From assembly GCA_963807225.1 (NCBI GenBank), contig CAWEAD010000005.1, positions 868,001 through 932,000 on the forward strand: a stretch of 64,000 nucleotides of DNA. The letters run 5' to 3'. The first letter of the stretch is position 1. The number at the start of each line of letters is the position of its first letter. This DNA comes from JAGVGT01 sp963807225. GTDB taxonomy: Bacteria; Desulfobacterota; Desulfobulbia; Desulfobulbales; JAGXFP01. Below are positions 34,967 through 43,042 of the stretch, piece after piece. The notes under the pieces were generated by a model that worked only from the letters and a program-made list of their open reading frames with translations, did no database searches and had not been told where the DNA came from. Made by a program: the position numbers and the translations under genes.

Positions 34967-36013
34967 ATGCCGATAAGCGACCTGCAGGATTTTTTTATCC
35001 AGTGGCACCTCACCGAACGCTGCAATCTCAAATGCCATCACTGTTACCAGACCGGAGTCAGCACCGAGGAACTCTCGCTGCTCGAAATCAGGGAGGTTCT
35101 GGCCGAAGTCAGCGAAATGCTCTCGGCCTGGTCCGACTCCTACCGGCTTGAGTTTTCCCCCAGTTTTAACGTGACCGGCGGCGAACCTTTCCTGCGCCGG
35201 GATCTCTTCGAGATCCTGGCGGCAATGGTCGAGTCGGGCTTTTCCGTTTACCTCCTCTCCAACGGCACCCTGATTGACCAAGACCGGGCCGAAAAGCTGG
35301 CCGGACTTGGAGTCAAGGGAGTGCAGATCAGCATCGAGGGGCCGGAGGAGGTGCATGACACCATCCGGGGCCAGGGTAGTTTCGCCGCCTCACGGCGGGG
35401 GATCGACCACTTGCTCGCCGCCGGTCTTCAGGTGACCCTGAACGCCACCCTCTCGGAACTCAACGGCGCCGACTTCCACAAAATGGTGAATATCGCCGGC
35501 GAACTGGGCGCGCAGCGGTTGGGCTTTTCCCGCCTGGTGCCCTCCGGGCGGGGCGCTGGACTGGTGGAACAGATGCTCGCCCCGGCACGGATCCGGCAGG
35601 TCTACGAGTCGATTCTGGGCCTGGATCATGACCGCCTCAAGATCGTTACCGGTGACCCGGTGGCGACCCAGATGCAGGGTCGGGATGACCACGAAGATCT
35701 GGGCTCGGTGGCGACCGGCGGCTGCGCGGCGGGAATTTCCGGTTTGACCATTTTACCGGACGGTACCGTCACCCCCTGCCGGCGCCTGCATTTGCCTTTG
35801 GGCAATGTCCGGCGCGACTCGCTGCGCGAAATCTGGGCCTCCTCCGAAATTCTGGAACGTTTAAGGGATCGGAGTCAATACCGCGGCAAGTGCGGCTCCT
35901 GCCCGAAATGGGCGCACTGCCGAGGCTGCCGCGCCATCGCCTTCGCCCATTCCCAGGTCCGGGGTCAGGCCGATTATCTGGCCGAAGACCCCCAATGTTT
36001 CCTGGAGCTTTGA
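34967..36013 (+). CDS. Radical SAM/SPASM peptide maturase
   Basis: The 348-residue protein has the radical SAM cluster motif C19-x3-C23-x2-C26 in TERCNLKCHHCYQ, the SAM-binding GGEP in FNVTGGEPFLRRDLFE, and ISIEGPEEVHD at the next strand. The C-terminal SPASM domain (about 245-348) has auxiliary-cluster cysteines: GGCAAGISGLTILPDGTVTPC, then KCGSCPKWAHCRGCR and a final Cys near the end (DPQCF). SPASM-type enzymes modify ribosomal peptides or activate sulfatases. The predicted substrate is the 40-residue selenopeptide 110 bases upstream. ATG 34967 has a weak ribosome site. Its stop is 7 bases before pepD, so the two are one transcript. The reaction is unknown. Confidence 0.88.
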   Translation: MPISDLQDFFIQWHLTERCNLKCHHCYQTGVSTEELSLLEIREVLAEVSEMLSAWSDSYRLEFSPSFNVTGGEPFLRRDLFEILAAMVESGFSVYLLSNGTLIDQDRAEKLAGLGVKGVQISIEGPEEVHDTIRGQGSFAASRRGIDHLLAAGLQVTLNATLSELNGADFHKMVNIAGELGAQRLGFSRLVPSGRGAGLVEQMLAPARIRQVYESILGLDHDRLKIVTGDPVATQMQGRDDHEDLGSVATGGCAAGISGLTILPDGTVTPCRRLHLPLGNVRRDSLREIWASSEILERLRDRSQYRGKCGSCPKWAHCRGCRAIAFAHSQVRGQADYLAEDPQCFLEL

Positions 36014-36020
36014 TCTGACC

Positions 36021-37457
36021 ATGTTTTCCAGTTCGACGGTCTTGGCCAATTTCGCGGAAATCTGCCGGATTCCCCGCTGCTCGAAGCACGAGGAGAAGAT
36101 CCGCGCCTATTTGCGGCAGTGGGCTGAAAAAAAGAACTTCACGGTCCGGCAAGACCGGGTCGGCAACTTATTGATCCGGATCCCGGCCGGTCCGGGACGG
36201 GAAGCCGCACCTACCCTGGTGCTGCAGGCTCACTTGGACATGGTCTGCGAAAAACTGCCGGAGAGCGATCATGACTTCAGTCGCGACCCGATTCGTCTGC
36301 GCTATGACGGTGACTGGCTGCTGGCCGTGGACACCACCCTGGGTGCCGACAACGGCATCGGGCTGGCCCTGGCCCTGGCGATCGCCGAGGACCGGGAACT
36401 GCTCCATCCCCCGCTGGAATTGCTCTTTACGGTGGACGAGGAAAGCGGACTGACCGGGGCCGCAAATCTTGAAGCGGGGTTTTTTTCCGGCCGAATCCTG
36501 CTCAACCTCGATTCCGAGGACGAAGGGGTGTTCACCATCGGCTGTGCCGGTGGCCGCGACAGCGAACTGTTGCTGCCCCTAGGCTATGAGGCCTGGCCTG
36601 AGCAGCATCGCCTTTACGAGCTTAAAATTAAAGGCCTGCGCGGCGGCCACTCCGGGGTCGATATCCACGAACAGCGCGGTAACGCCAATGTTCTGCTGGC
36701 CCGAACCCTGGGAGTGCTTCGAAAAAGTGCGGATTTTCGGCTGGTCGATCTCGCCGGCGGCAGCGCCCACAACGCCATCCCCCGGGAGGCCTGGGCTCGA
36801 CTGGCCATCAAGGAAACCGAACGGCAAAGACTTGCGGTCAGCCTGGATGAATGGCGCCAGATCCTGACCAGGGCCTTTCCCGACGAACCGGAGCTGGAGT
36901 TGACCCTGTCGGCAGCCTCCTCACCAGCGGAACGGGTCTTCAGCCCTACGACCACCGATAATGTTTTGGACCTCTTATTGACCGCGCCGGACGGGGTCAT
37001 AACCATGTCCAAGTCGGTGGCGGGCCTGGTGGAAACCTCGGTCAACCTGGCTACCATCCGGGTCAAACCGGGACAATTGATCATCCTCTTCAGCCAGCGC
37101 AGCGACCAGGTTGCCGGTCTCGATTGGTTGACGGCCCGGCTCGCGGCCCTGGCCCGGCTGGCCGGCGGCCGGCTGGTGACCGGCGGCGGTTATCCCGGCT
37201 GGCAACCAGATCCGGACTCCCCTTTACTGGATCGGGCTCGGCAAACCTACCTGAAACTTTTCGACACCGAGCCGCGCATCGAGGTGATCCACGCCGGACT
37301 GGAGTGCGGCCTGATCGGCGTCAAAAAACCTGGTCTGGAGATGCTCTCCCTGGGACCCACCATAAAGAATCCCCACTCTCCCCGGGAAAAACTCCACCTG
37401 CCCTCCCTGGACCGCTTCTGCCGCTTTCTGCGGGAATTCCTCGCTTCCTTTCAGTGA
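36021..37457 (+). CDS. pepD: Cytosol non-specific dipeptidase (aminoacyl-histidine dipeptidase)
   Basis: The 478-residue protein is a full-length M20C metallopeptidase with two-zinc motifs: VLQAHLDMVCEK, TLGADNGIGLALALA, FTVDEESGLTGA, LLNLDSEDEG, the RGGHSGVDIHEQRGNA lid block, and HAGLECGLIGVKKP. These bind the two metals and the catalytic Glu. PepD hydrolyses Xaa-His and other dipeptides in the cytoplasm. The gene begins 7 bases after the radical SAM maturase and probably shares its transcript. Whether it has a role in selenopeptide processing or simply rides along is open. Confidence 0.93.
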   Translation: MFSSSTVLANFAEICRIPRCSKHEEKIRAYLRQWAEKKNFTVRQDRVGNLLIRIPAGPGREAAPTLVLQAHLDMVCEKLPESDHDFSRDPIRLRYDGDWLLAVDTTLGADNGIGLALALAIAEDRELLHPPLELLFTVDEESGLTGAANLEAGFFSGRILLNLDSEDEGVFTIGCAGGRDSELLLPLGYEAWPEQHRLYELKIKGLRGGHSGVDIHEQRGNANVLLARTLGVLRKSADFRLVDLAGGSAHNAIPREAWARLAIKETERQRLAVSLDEWRQILTRAFPDEPELELTLSAASSPAERVFSPTTTDNVLDLLLTAPDGVITMSKSVAGLVETSVNLATIRVKPGQLIILFSQRSDQVAGLDWLTARLAALARLAGGRLVTGGGYPGWQPDPDSPLLDRARQTYLKLFDTEPRIEVIHAGLECGLIGVKKPGLEMLSLGPTIKNPHSPREKLHLPSLDRFCRFLREFLASFQ

Positions 37458-37608
37458 GGGAGGGAAGAAGAACCAAGCCTGGGGCGCCGGATCGCAAACC
37501 TCGTACGCGACCTTGAGCGCGCACCCACTGGCAATAATCCCAGCCGGAAAAAGCCCGGCCGCTCGCCACGGTCGGCGCCGCAGATTCGCTTTCGCCTCTA
37601 TCCGGTTC

Positions 37609-39153
37609 TCAGCGATTGCATTTGATCTTCGGGAGATTGACGGCAAAATTGAAATGGTCGTCATGCTCAGCCACATGGCATCGGCGGCAGACCTCCTCGG
37701 TCACCGGTCCCGTCTTCACCTCCTGACTCTCGGCATGCCGCCGGCCCGGACCATGGCAAGCCTCGCAACTTACGCCCCGGAATTCCGGCGACAGGGCCAA
37801 AACCCGATCGGCGTTGTCCGAATCGATCCCGGTGACATGACAGGGCAGACAATCAAAATCGAATTGGCGATTCTTACGGACCAGGGTCGTATAGGCTGAC
37901 GCATGACCGGTGGTCCGCCATTTGAGCATGGCCGGCTGATGGCAGGCACCACAGGCTGAGCTACCGGTAAACCCGGTCGGTCTGTATGTCGCCGTCTCGG
38001 CCAATTTTACCGCCTTTTCACCGGCCAGGGCGCTAACCTCTTTCTTGGTCTCTTCGACCAACGCCATGATCTCGGGATCATTCGCTACTTCCGGAACCAT
38101 CGAATAGAAGGTATTGGTGAAAAATGAGGCCGGGGTGCCCAACAGCTTCTGCTTCAGCTCACCGATTTCAAGCTCGAGCATATCAGCCCGCCGCTTCATG
38201 TTGCCGACCCGGCTGACCGCCTCGGGACGGAGGCGGATCTGTTCGATCTGCCCCCGGGTACGTTCCAGATCGGCTTGCTTATCTTGCAACTGCATATAAT
38301 AATTCTCGCCCGTCGACCATCCCCCCCCCGCATTCCAGAAGATCTCCAGGGAACCGAAGTTGCGTCCCTGTTTGTCGGTGGCAGCCAGGATGGTGGTGGC
38401 GGAGATCAGGCGGGCCAGTTTGAGGTTTTCACCGCTGGCGTTGACAATCAAACCAAGGCGCGGCAGCTGCCGGGCAAGGTCCAGGCAATCAGCGGACGAC
38501 AGATCGGTGAGCAGCACGATAAAGTCATGGCTCCGCTCCAGTTCGGCCACCAATGGCGGCAGAACCTCGTTCCAGCTCTTGATTTCCGCCTTATTATCCA
38601 ACAACCCGGCGGAGCTGATCCGCATCCCGGTCAACCCAATAACCGCCACCCTGGCCCCGCCGACATCCACGGAAATATAAGGGCGGAAAAAAGTCCGGCC
38701 GGTCTCCCGGTCAACCAGGTTGGCGCTGAGCCAGGCGAATCGCGATTTCTTTTCCAGTTCCTGAAGAAAATCCAACCCCCCGGCCAGATCGAGGGAGGCT
38801 ACTCCGACCGCGGCATAGCCGAGCCGATTATAGGCCTTGATGATCCCGGCGGCGGTAATCTTCTTCTGTTCAAGTTCATACGGGGCCGGCGGCAGCCGGT
38901 CGAAGAGCAGGCCGCCGCCGTCCACCTTCAAGGTCGGCAGCTTATTTTTTTCGGCGATCTTCTCAAACTGATATGCTTTCTTGGGCAGACCGCCCAATGG
39001 ATGGCTCTTTCAGCCACAGGGCTCCATCTCGCCATGTACGTTATTCGAGTAAAGAATCAGGAAATCGTGAATCTGTTCCGTCCGGGCTCGACCCGTGAAC
39101 CAGGCGGTCAGGATAAAACAGACCAGCATCATGAGGAAATATTTATTGGTCAT
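37609..39153 (-). CDS. Selenoprotein: exported metallophosphoesterase-like tetraheme cytochrome
   Basis: Conventional calling starts at TTG 38997, but the frame continues to ATG 39153 through a single UGA (39010-39012). The extra 52 residues are a signal peptide (MTNKYFLMMLVCFILTAWF) and LYSNNVHGEMEPCG-U-KSHPLGG. The NNxHG segment is the first metal motif of 5'-nucleotidase/UshA-like metallophosphoesterases, and in relatives the UGA position is usually Cys. A GGUCU-loop hairpin lies 18 bases after the UGA. The product has 514 residues with Sec at 48. After a UshA-like domain and a coiled coil (about 270-330), four heme sites follow: CGACH, CLPCH, CEACH and CRRCH. Periplasmic electron transfer coupled to a Sec redox centre is likely. 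Convergent with pepD. Confidence 0.85.
38980..38997 (-). promoter_or_regulatory. Putative SECIS within the cytochrome coding sequence
   Basis: On the minus strand TTGGGC pairs with GCCCAA around the loop GGTCT, immediately downstream of the in-frame UGA at 39012-39010. The loop begins 18 bases after the UGA, about the same as in E. coli fdhF. The loop sequence has the G and U residues that SelB contacts. The stem also codes LGGLPK, so it is constrained at both levels. Confidence 0.75.
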
Positions 39154-39370
39154 TCAATGTTACCCCAGATCAAAATCCGATTACCGCCGAATTGCAGCCC
39201 GGGCTTCGGCGTCATTCCCAGGCAACAGTTTGTTGCCTAATTAACTTGGTAATCGATCATCATAAGGTTTTTCAGGCAACAAGTAAACCTTGCTCAACCA
39301 AATCCGTCTGGCGCAGGATCAGAGAGTTACGTCGCCAATTAGTCTTGTCGGATCACCAATAATCGTCTAT

Positions 39371-39444
39371 AAGGAGGGCTCGCGAGAACCACGGGACATT
39401 TTCCCCGGCTGGTTCTTTTTTGTTTTAACGCCTAAGCCCTCCTT
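39371..39444 (+). promoter_or_regulatory. Nested leader hairpins, candidate attenuator upstream of ABC-F gene
   Basis: An outer stem pairs AAGGAGGGCT (39371-39380) with AGCCCTCCTT (39435-39444), ten perfect pairs that bury a Shine-Dalgarno-like AAGGAGG. Inside it, AGAACCA (39385-39391) pairs with TGGTTCT (39410-39416) and runs into TTTTTT (39416-39421), which is terminator-like. The structure lies 119 bases before the ABC-F start in a 408-base gap (39154-39562). The rest of the gap shows nothing else recognisable; a short open frame at 39290 is not supported. Attenuators are known upstream of several ABC-F genes. Confidence 0.55.
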
Positions 39445-39562
39445 GCCGCCCAGCCTCTTTTGGATTGAACTTCGAGTGCGGTGCCGGCCCGGGCAGCGCC
39501 ACCGACCACGCTGTCGGGGCGTATGGTTTACGACATACTCAAGAGATTAAAGGACCAGCATC

Positions 39563-41200
39563 ATGATTCAAGCCACCAACATCGCCCTGGCCTACGGCAA
39601 ACGGGTGATCTTCAAGGACGTCAATATCAAGTTCGCCCCCGGCAACTGCTATGGGCTGATCGGCGCCAACGGTTCCGGTAAAACCACCTTCCTGAAGATT
39701 CTCGCCGGACTGAAGGAACCGGACAAGGGTGAGATCTCGATCGGCCCCCGGGAGCGCATCGCCACCTTGCAGCAGGACCAGTTTGCCTTCGACGAGGAGA
39801 CGGTGTTCAACACCGTGGTCATGGGCCATAAAAAACTCTTCGAGGTGATGCAGGAACGTGAAACCCTTTACGCCAAGGGCGATTTCAGCGAGGCCGACGG
39901 CATCCGCAGCGGCGAGCTGGAGGCGGAGTTCGGCGAGATGAACGGCTACGAGGTGGAGGCCGAGGTCGGGGCGCTCTTAAGCGGCCTGGGCATTGACGAA
40001 GAGCTGCGCTTAAAGAAGATGAAGGAGCTGGAAAGCGGCGACAAGGTCCGGGTGCTCCTGGCTCAGGCCCTGTTCGGCAATCCCGACATCCTGCTGCTGG
40101 ACGAACCCACCAACAACCTGGATTTAAAATCGATCAACTGGCTGGAGGAGTTTCTCTTCCGCTTCCAGAACACCGTGATCATCGTCTCCCATGACCGGCA
40201 TTTTTTAAACCAGGTCTGCACCCATGTGGCCGATATCGACTTCGGCAAGATCACGGTCTACGTAGGCAACTATGATTTCTGGTACCAGGCCAGCCAGCTG
40301 GCCCTGCGCCAGAAACAACAGGAAAACAAGAAGGCCACCGCCCGGGCCGACGAGTTGAAGGAGTTCATCCGCCGCTTCAGCTCCAACGCCTCCAAGGCCA
40401 AGCAGGCCACCTCCCGCAAGAAACTCCTGGAGAAGATGAACATCGAGGATATGCCGATCTCCTCACGCAAGTACCCCTTTGTGATCTTCAAGCCGGAGCG
40501 GCCCTGCGGCGATGTGATCCTGGAGGTCAAGGGGTTGAGCAAGACGGTGGATGGGGTCCTGCTCTTCAACGACCTGACCTTCACAGTCAACAAAGGCGAA
40601 AAGATCGTTTTCCTGGGCGACGGACTGGCCCGCACCACCCTCTTTCAGATCCTGGCCGGCGAGCTGGAACCGGACAGCGGGACTTTTCGCTGGGGGGTAA
40701 CCATGTCCACCAGCTATTTCCCCAAGGAGAACAGTGCTTATTTCGAGAAGGAGATGAACCTGGTCCAGTGGCTGGGTCAGTACGCCCCGCCCAAGGAGGG
40801 GGAGAACTTTGCCCGGGGTTTCCTGGGCAAGATGCTCTTCTCCGGCGAGGAGGCCTTGAAGTTGACCACGGTCCTCTCCGGCGGTGAGAAGGTGCGCTGC
40901 ATGCTCTCCCGGATGATGCTGGCCAACGCCAATGCCCTGATCCTCGACGACCCCACCAACCATCTGGACCTGGAGTCGATCACCGCCTTGAACGACGGAC
41001 TGATCGCCTTTCCGGAGGTGGTGCTCTTCACCTCGCACGACCACCAGTTCATCTCCACCATCGCCAACCGGGTCATCGAACTGCATCCGCGCGGTATCAT
41101 CGACCGGCTCGGCAACTTCGAGGATTACCTGGAAGACCAGAATGTGGCCGCTCAGCGCGAAAAACTCTGGGCGGGCCAGGCCAAACGCCTGAGCTTATAG
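39563..41200 (+). CDS. ABC-F ATPase, YbiT-like
   Basis: The 545-residue soluble protein has two ABC domains and no membrane segment. Domain 1 has Walker A LIGANGSGKTTF, signature-like LESGDKVRVLLAQ and Walker B ILLLDEPTNNLD. The interdomain linker (about residues 245-310) is helical and basic. Domain 2 has signature VLSGGEKVRCMLSR and Walker B LILDDPTNHLD, but its Walker A reads FLGDGLARTTLF, with Arg where the lysine belongs. ABC-F proteins act on the ribosome as translation factors or antibiotic-resistance proteins. ATG 39563 lies behind a structured leader. Last gene before the adhesin island. Confidence 0.92.
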   Translation: MIQATNIALAYGKRVIFKDVNIKFAPGNCYGLIGANGSGKTTFLKILAGLKEPDKGEISIGPRERIATLQQDQFAFDEETVFNTVVMGHKKLFEVMQERETLYAKGDFSEADGIRSGELEAEFGEMNGYEVEAEVGALLSGLGIDEELRLKKMKELESGDKVRVLLAQALFGNPDILLLDEPTNNLDLKSINWLEEFLFRFQNTVIIVSHDRHFLNQVCTHVADIDFGKITVYVGNYDFWYQASQLALRQKQQENKKATARADELKEFIRRFSSNASKAKQATSRKKLLEKMNIEDMPISSRKYPFVIFKPERPCGDVILEVKGLSKTVDGVLLFNDLTFTVNKGEKIVFLGDGLARTTLFQILAGELEPDSGTFRWGVTMSTSYFPKENSAYFEKEMNLVQWLGQYAPPKEGENFARGFLGKMLFSGEEALKLTTVLSGGEKVRCMLSRMMLANANALILDDPTNHLDLESITALNDGLIAFPEVVLFTSHDHQFISTIANRVIELHPRGIIDRLGNFEDYLEDQNVAAQREKLWAGQAKRLSL

Positions 41201-41244
41201 ACGGTCTTATCGGGCCAGGATGATCTGCCGGACTGGTCTGATTT

Positions 41245-41518
41245 CGCTTGCCAATCGGCAGAGGCGAATTATGCTGGCGCGATGCTCATAAAAGACACTA
41301 GCCCAAAAACCTTAAACCTGCCGTTGTGGGGGATACACAGCCTGATGCTGCTGGCGGCCCTGATCGTGGCCAGTTCCTTCACGGTCGGCGAGGCGATCAC
41401 CCGGGGACTCTATCCTGTAGACGCCATGAGCAACACGGCAACTGGCCGCGAATTCCCTTGCCATAAGCGGCCAGCCAAGTATTCTGTCGCCATACCGGTC
41501 GGAAATCTTGATCACTAA
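41245..41518 (+). pseudogene. Truncated duplicate of the EamA transporter gene start
   Basis: A frame from ATG 41282 encodes LPLWGIHSLMLLAALIVASS and continues to ITRGL, the same as residues 9-39 of the transporter at 49536, then diverges and stops at 41518. At DNA level, about 78 bases (41326-41404) are identical to 49565-49643. Upstream similarity (CTTGCCAATCG, TTATGCTGGCGCGATGCT) extends back to about 41245. It is a 5' fragment left at the left border of the adhesin island. The rest of 41201-41545 holds no other gene; it presumably carries the kinase promoter. Confidence 0.8.
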
Positions 41519-41545
41519 AGCCGCTACCAACAGCCTCGGTAAAGC

Positions 41546-43042
41546 ATGCCTCTTGATACCCCGACCATCGCGGTTCTGAGTTTTATCGTTGATATAGTAA
41601 TTCTGCTCATCCTGATCCACGCCTGGAAAACCCGCACCACCTATCCGGGATTTCTCGTCTGGATTGTGGGCACCGCCTGCTGGACCATCGGCGTAAGCCT
41701 CAACATGCTGCTCTATCCTTTCCTGCCCCCTTTCGTTGCCAAGGTCGTCGGAGTCGCCTTCATTCTCTTGCATCCCGCCCTTCTATACGAGGGGTTGGTC
41801 CGCTTCTACCGCATTCCTTGGCGCCGGGGGCTGGGGGTGATCAACCTCTCCATCATTGCTGCAGGGCTGGCTGGGGCGTTATACTTCCTGTACGTTACCG
41901 ACAACATCAATGCCCGGATCGTGAGTTCCAACCTGCCCCTGGCCCTGCTCTTCGGTCGCATCGCCATCGAGCCTCTCTTCTACCGTCAGGTCCGAAGCCA
42001 TTCCATGCAATGGCTCCTCTCGCTGCTGCTGCTGCCGCTGGTCTGCCTTTTGCTGCTGCGGGCCTGGGCAGGATTCCTTCAGGTCTTCGGCAACATACCC
42101 ATGGTTACCCTGATGGTGAAGGACCACCTGCTACGGTCACTCATGACCTACGGAATCGTCGTCGAAATCGTCATCGCCTACAGCTATCTGTCACTGACCA
42201 GTGACCGGGTGGAGGCGGAATTGACCGAAAAAGAACAAAGCCTGCGCGAATTGTCCGCCTCGCTGCAGCAGCAGATTGAGGAGGAAACCAGACTCCGCCT
42301 TGGGCAGGAGCGGCGACTGGCTAATCACTCCCGCCTGGCGGCCATGGGTGAAATGATCAGCGCCATTGCCCACCAGTGGCGCCAGCCGCTCTCCACCCTG
42401 GGGATGATCGTCCAACGCACCCACGCCTCAGGCACCTTAAAGGGCCTGACTACCGCCGACCTGGACGAATTCAAGGCCAGCGCCATGCGCCAGGTCCGCT
42501 ACATGTCCGACACCATCGAAGAATTCCGCGGTTTCTACAGCCCGGAAAAACGGAAGGAACCGTTCTCTCCCTTTCAATGCATTTCAGCCGCGGTACGCCT
42601 CTTTGATCCCCAGTTCAAAAATAATCACATCTTGGTGAAGGTGAGTTGCCAAGATGATTGTGATCCGCTGGTTCATGGCTTTCCCAACGAATTCAAGCAG
42701 GTCATCCTTAATTTGCTTGGCAATGCCCGTGATGCCATCCTGGAAAGTCGCAAGATTAAAAGCGAACCGAGAGAAGGGCATATCGATGTGCGAATCTCCA
42801 CCACCGGAGACCGCAACATGTACATCGACATCGAGGACAATGGCTGTGGCATTCCGAGCGAGATCGATTCCCGGATCTTCGACCCCTATTTCACCACCAA
42901 GGAGGAAAGCGGCGGCACCGGTATCGGCTTGTATATGTCACGCATGATCGTGCATGATAGCCTGGAAGGGCAACTGCTGCTGCTCCAGGGCCAGGCCGGG
43001 GCAACCTTCAGGATCGAACTTCCCTTGGAGAAACAAGCATGA
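41546..43042 (+). CDS. Membrane histidine kinase of the adhesin island
   Basis: 498 residues: seven or so membrane helices in the first 215 residues (a 7TM-type sensor without a large periplasmic domain), then a coiled coil (EAELTEKEQSLRELSASLQQ). HisKA follows with AIAHQWRQPLSTLG (His near 275), and HATPase with NLLGNARDAI, DNGCGIP, FDPYFTTKEE and GTGIGLYMSRMIV. It overlaps the next gene, a sigma-54 response regulator, by four bases, so they are a cognate pair. The signal is unknown. It lies just inside the left border duplication. Confidence 0.92.
   Translation: MPLDTPTIAVLSFIVDIVILLILIHAWKTRTTYPGFLVWIVGTACWTIGVSLNMLLYPFLPPFVAKVVGVAFILLHPALLYEGLVRFYRIPWRRGLGVINLSIIAAGLAGALYFLYVTDNINARIVSSNLPLALLFGRIAIEPLFYRQVRSHSMQWLLSLLLLPLVCLLLLRAWAGFLQVFGNIPMVTLMVKDHLLRSLMTYGIVVEIVIAYSYLSLTSDRVEAELTEKEQSLRELSASLQQQIEEETRLRLGQERRLANHSRLAAMGEMISAIAHQWRQPLSTLGMIVQRTHASGTLKGLTTADLDEFKASAMRQVRYMSDTIEEFRGFYSPEKRKEPFSPFQCISAAVRLFDPQFKNNHILVKVSCQDDCDPLVHGFPNEFKQVILNLLGNARDAILESRKIKSEPREGHIDVRISTTGDRNMYIDIEDNGCGIPSEIDSRIFDPYFTTKEESGGTGIGLYMSRMIVHDSLEGQLLLLQGQAGATFRIELPLEKQA

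Noticed and set aside
39290..39550. Plus-strand 86-codon frame in the ABC-F leader
   Set aside because: It runs through the attenuator-like hairpins and the product has no recognisable feature.
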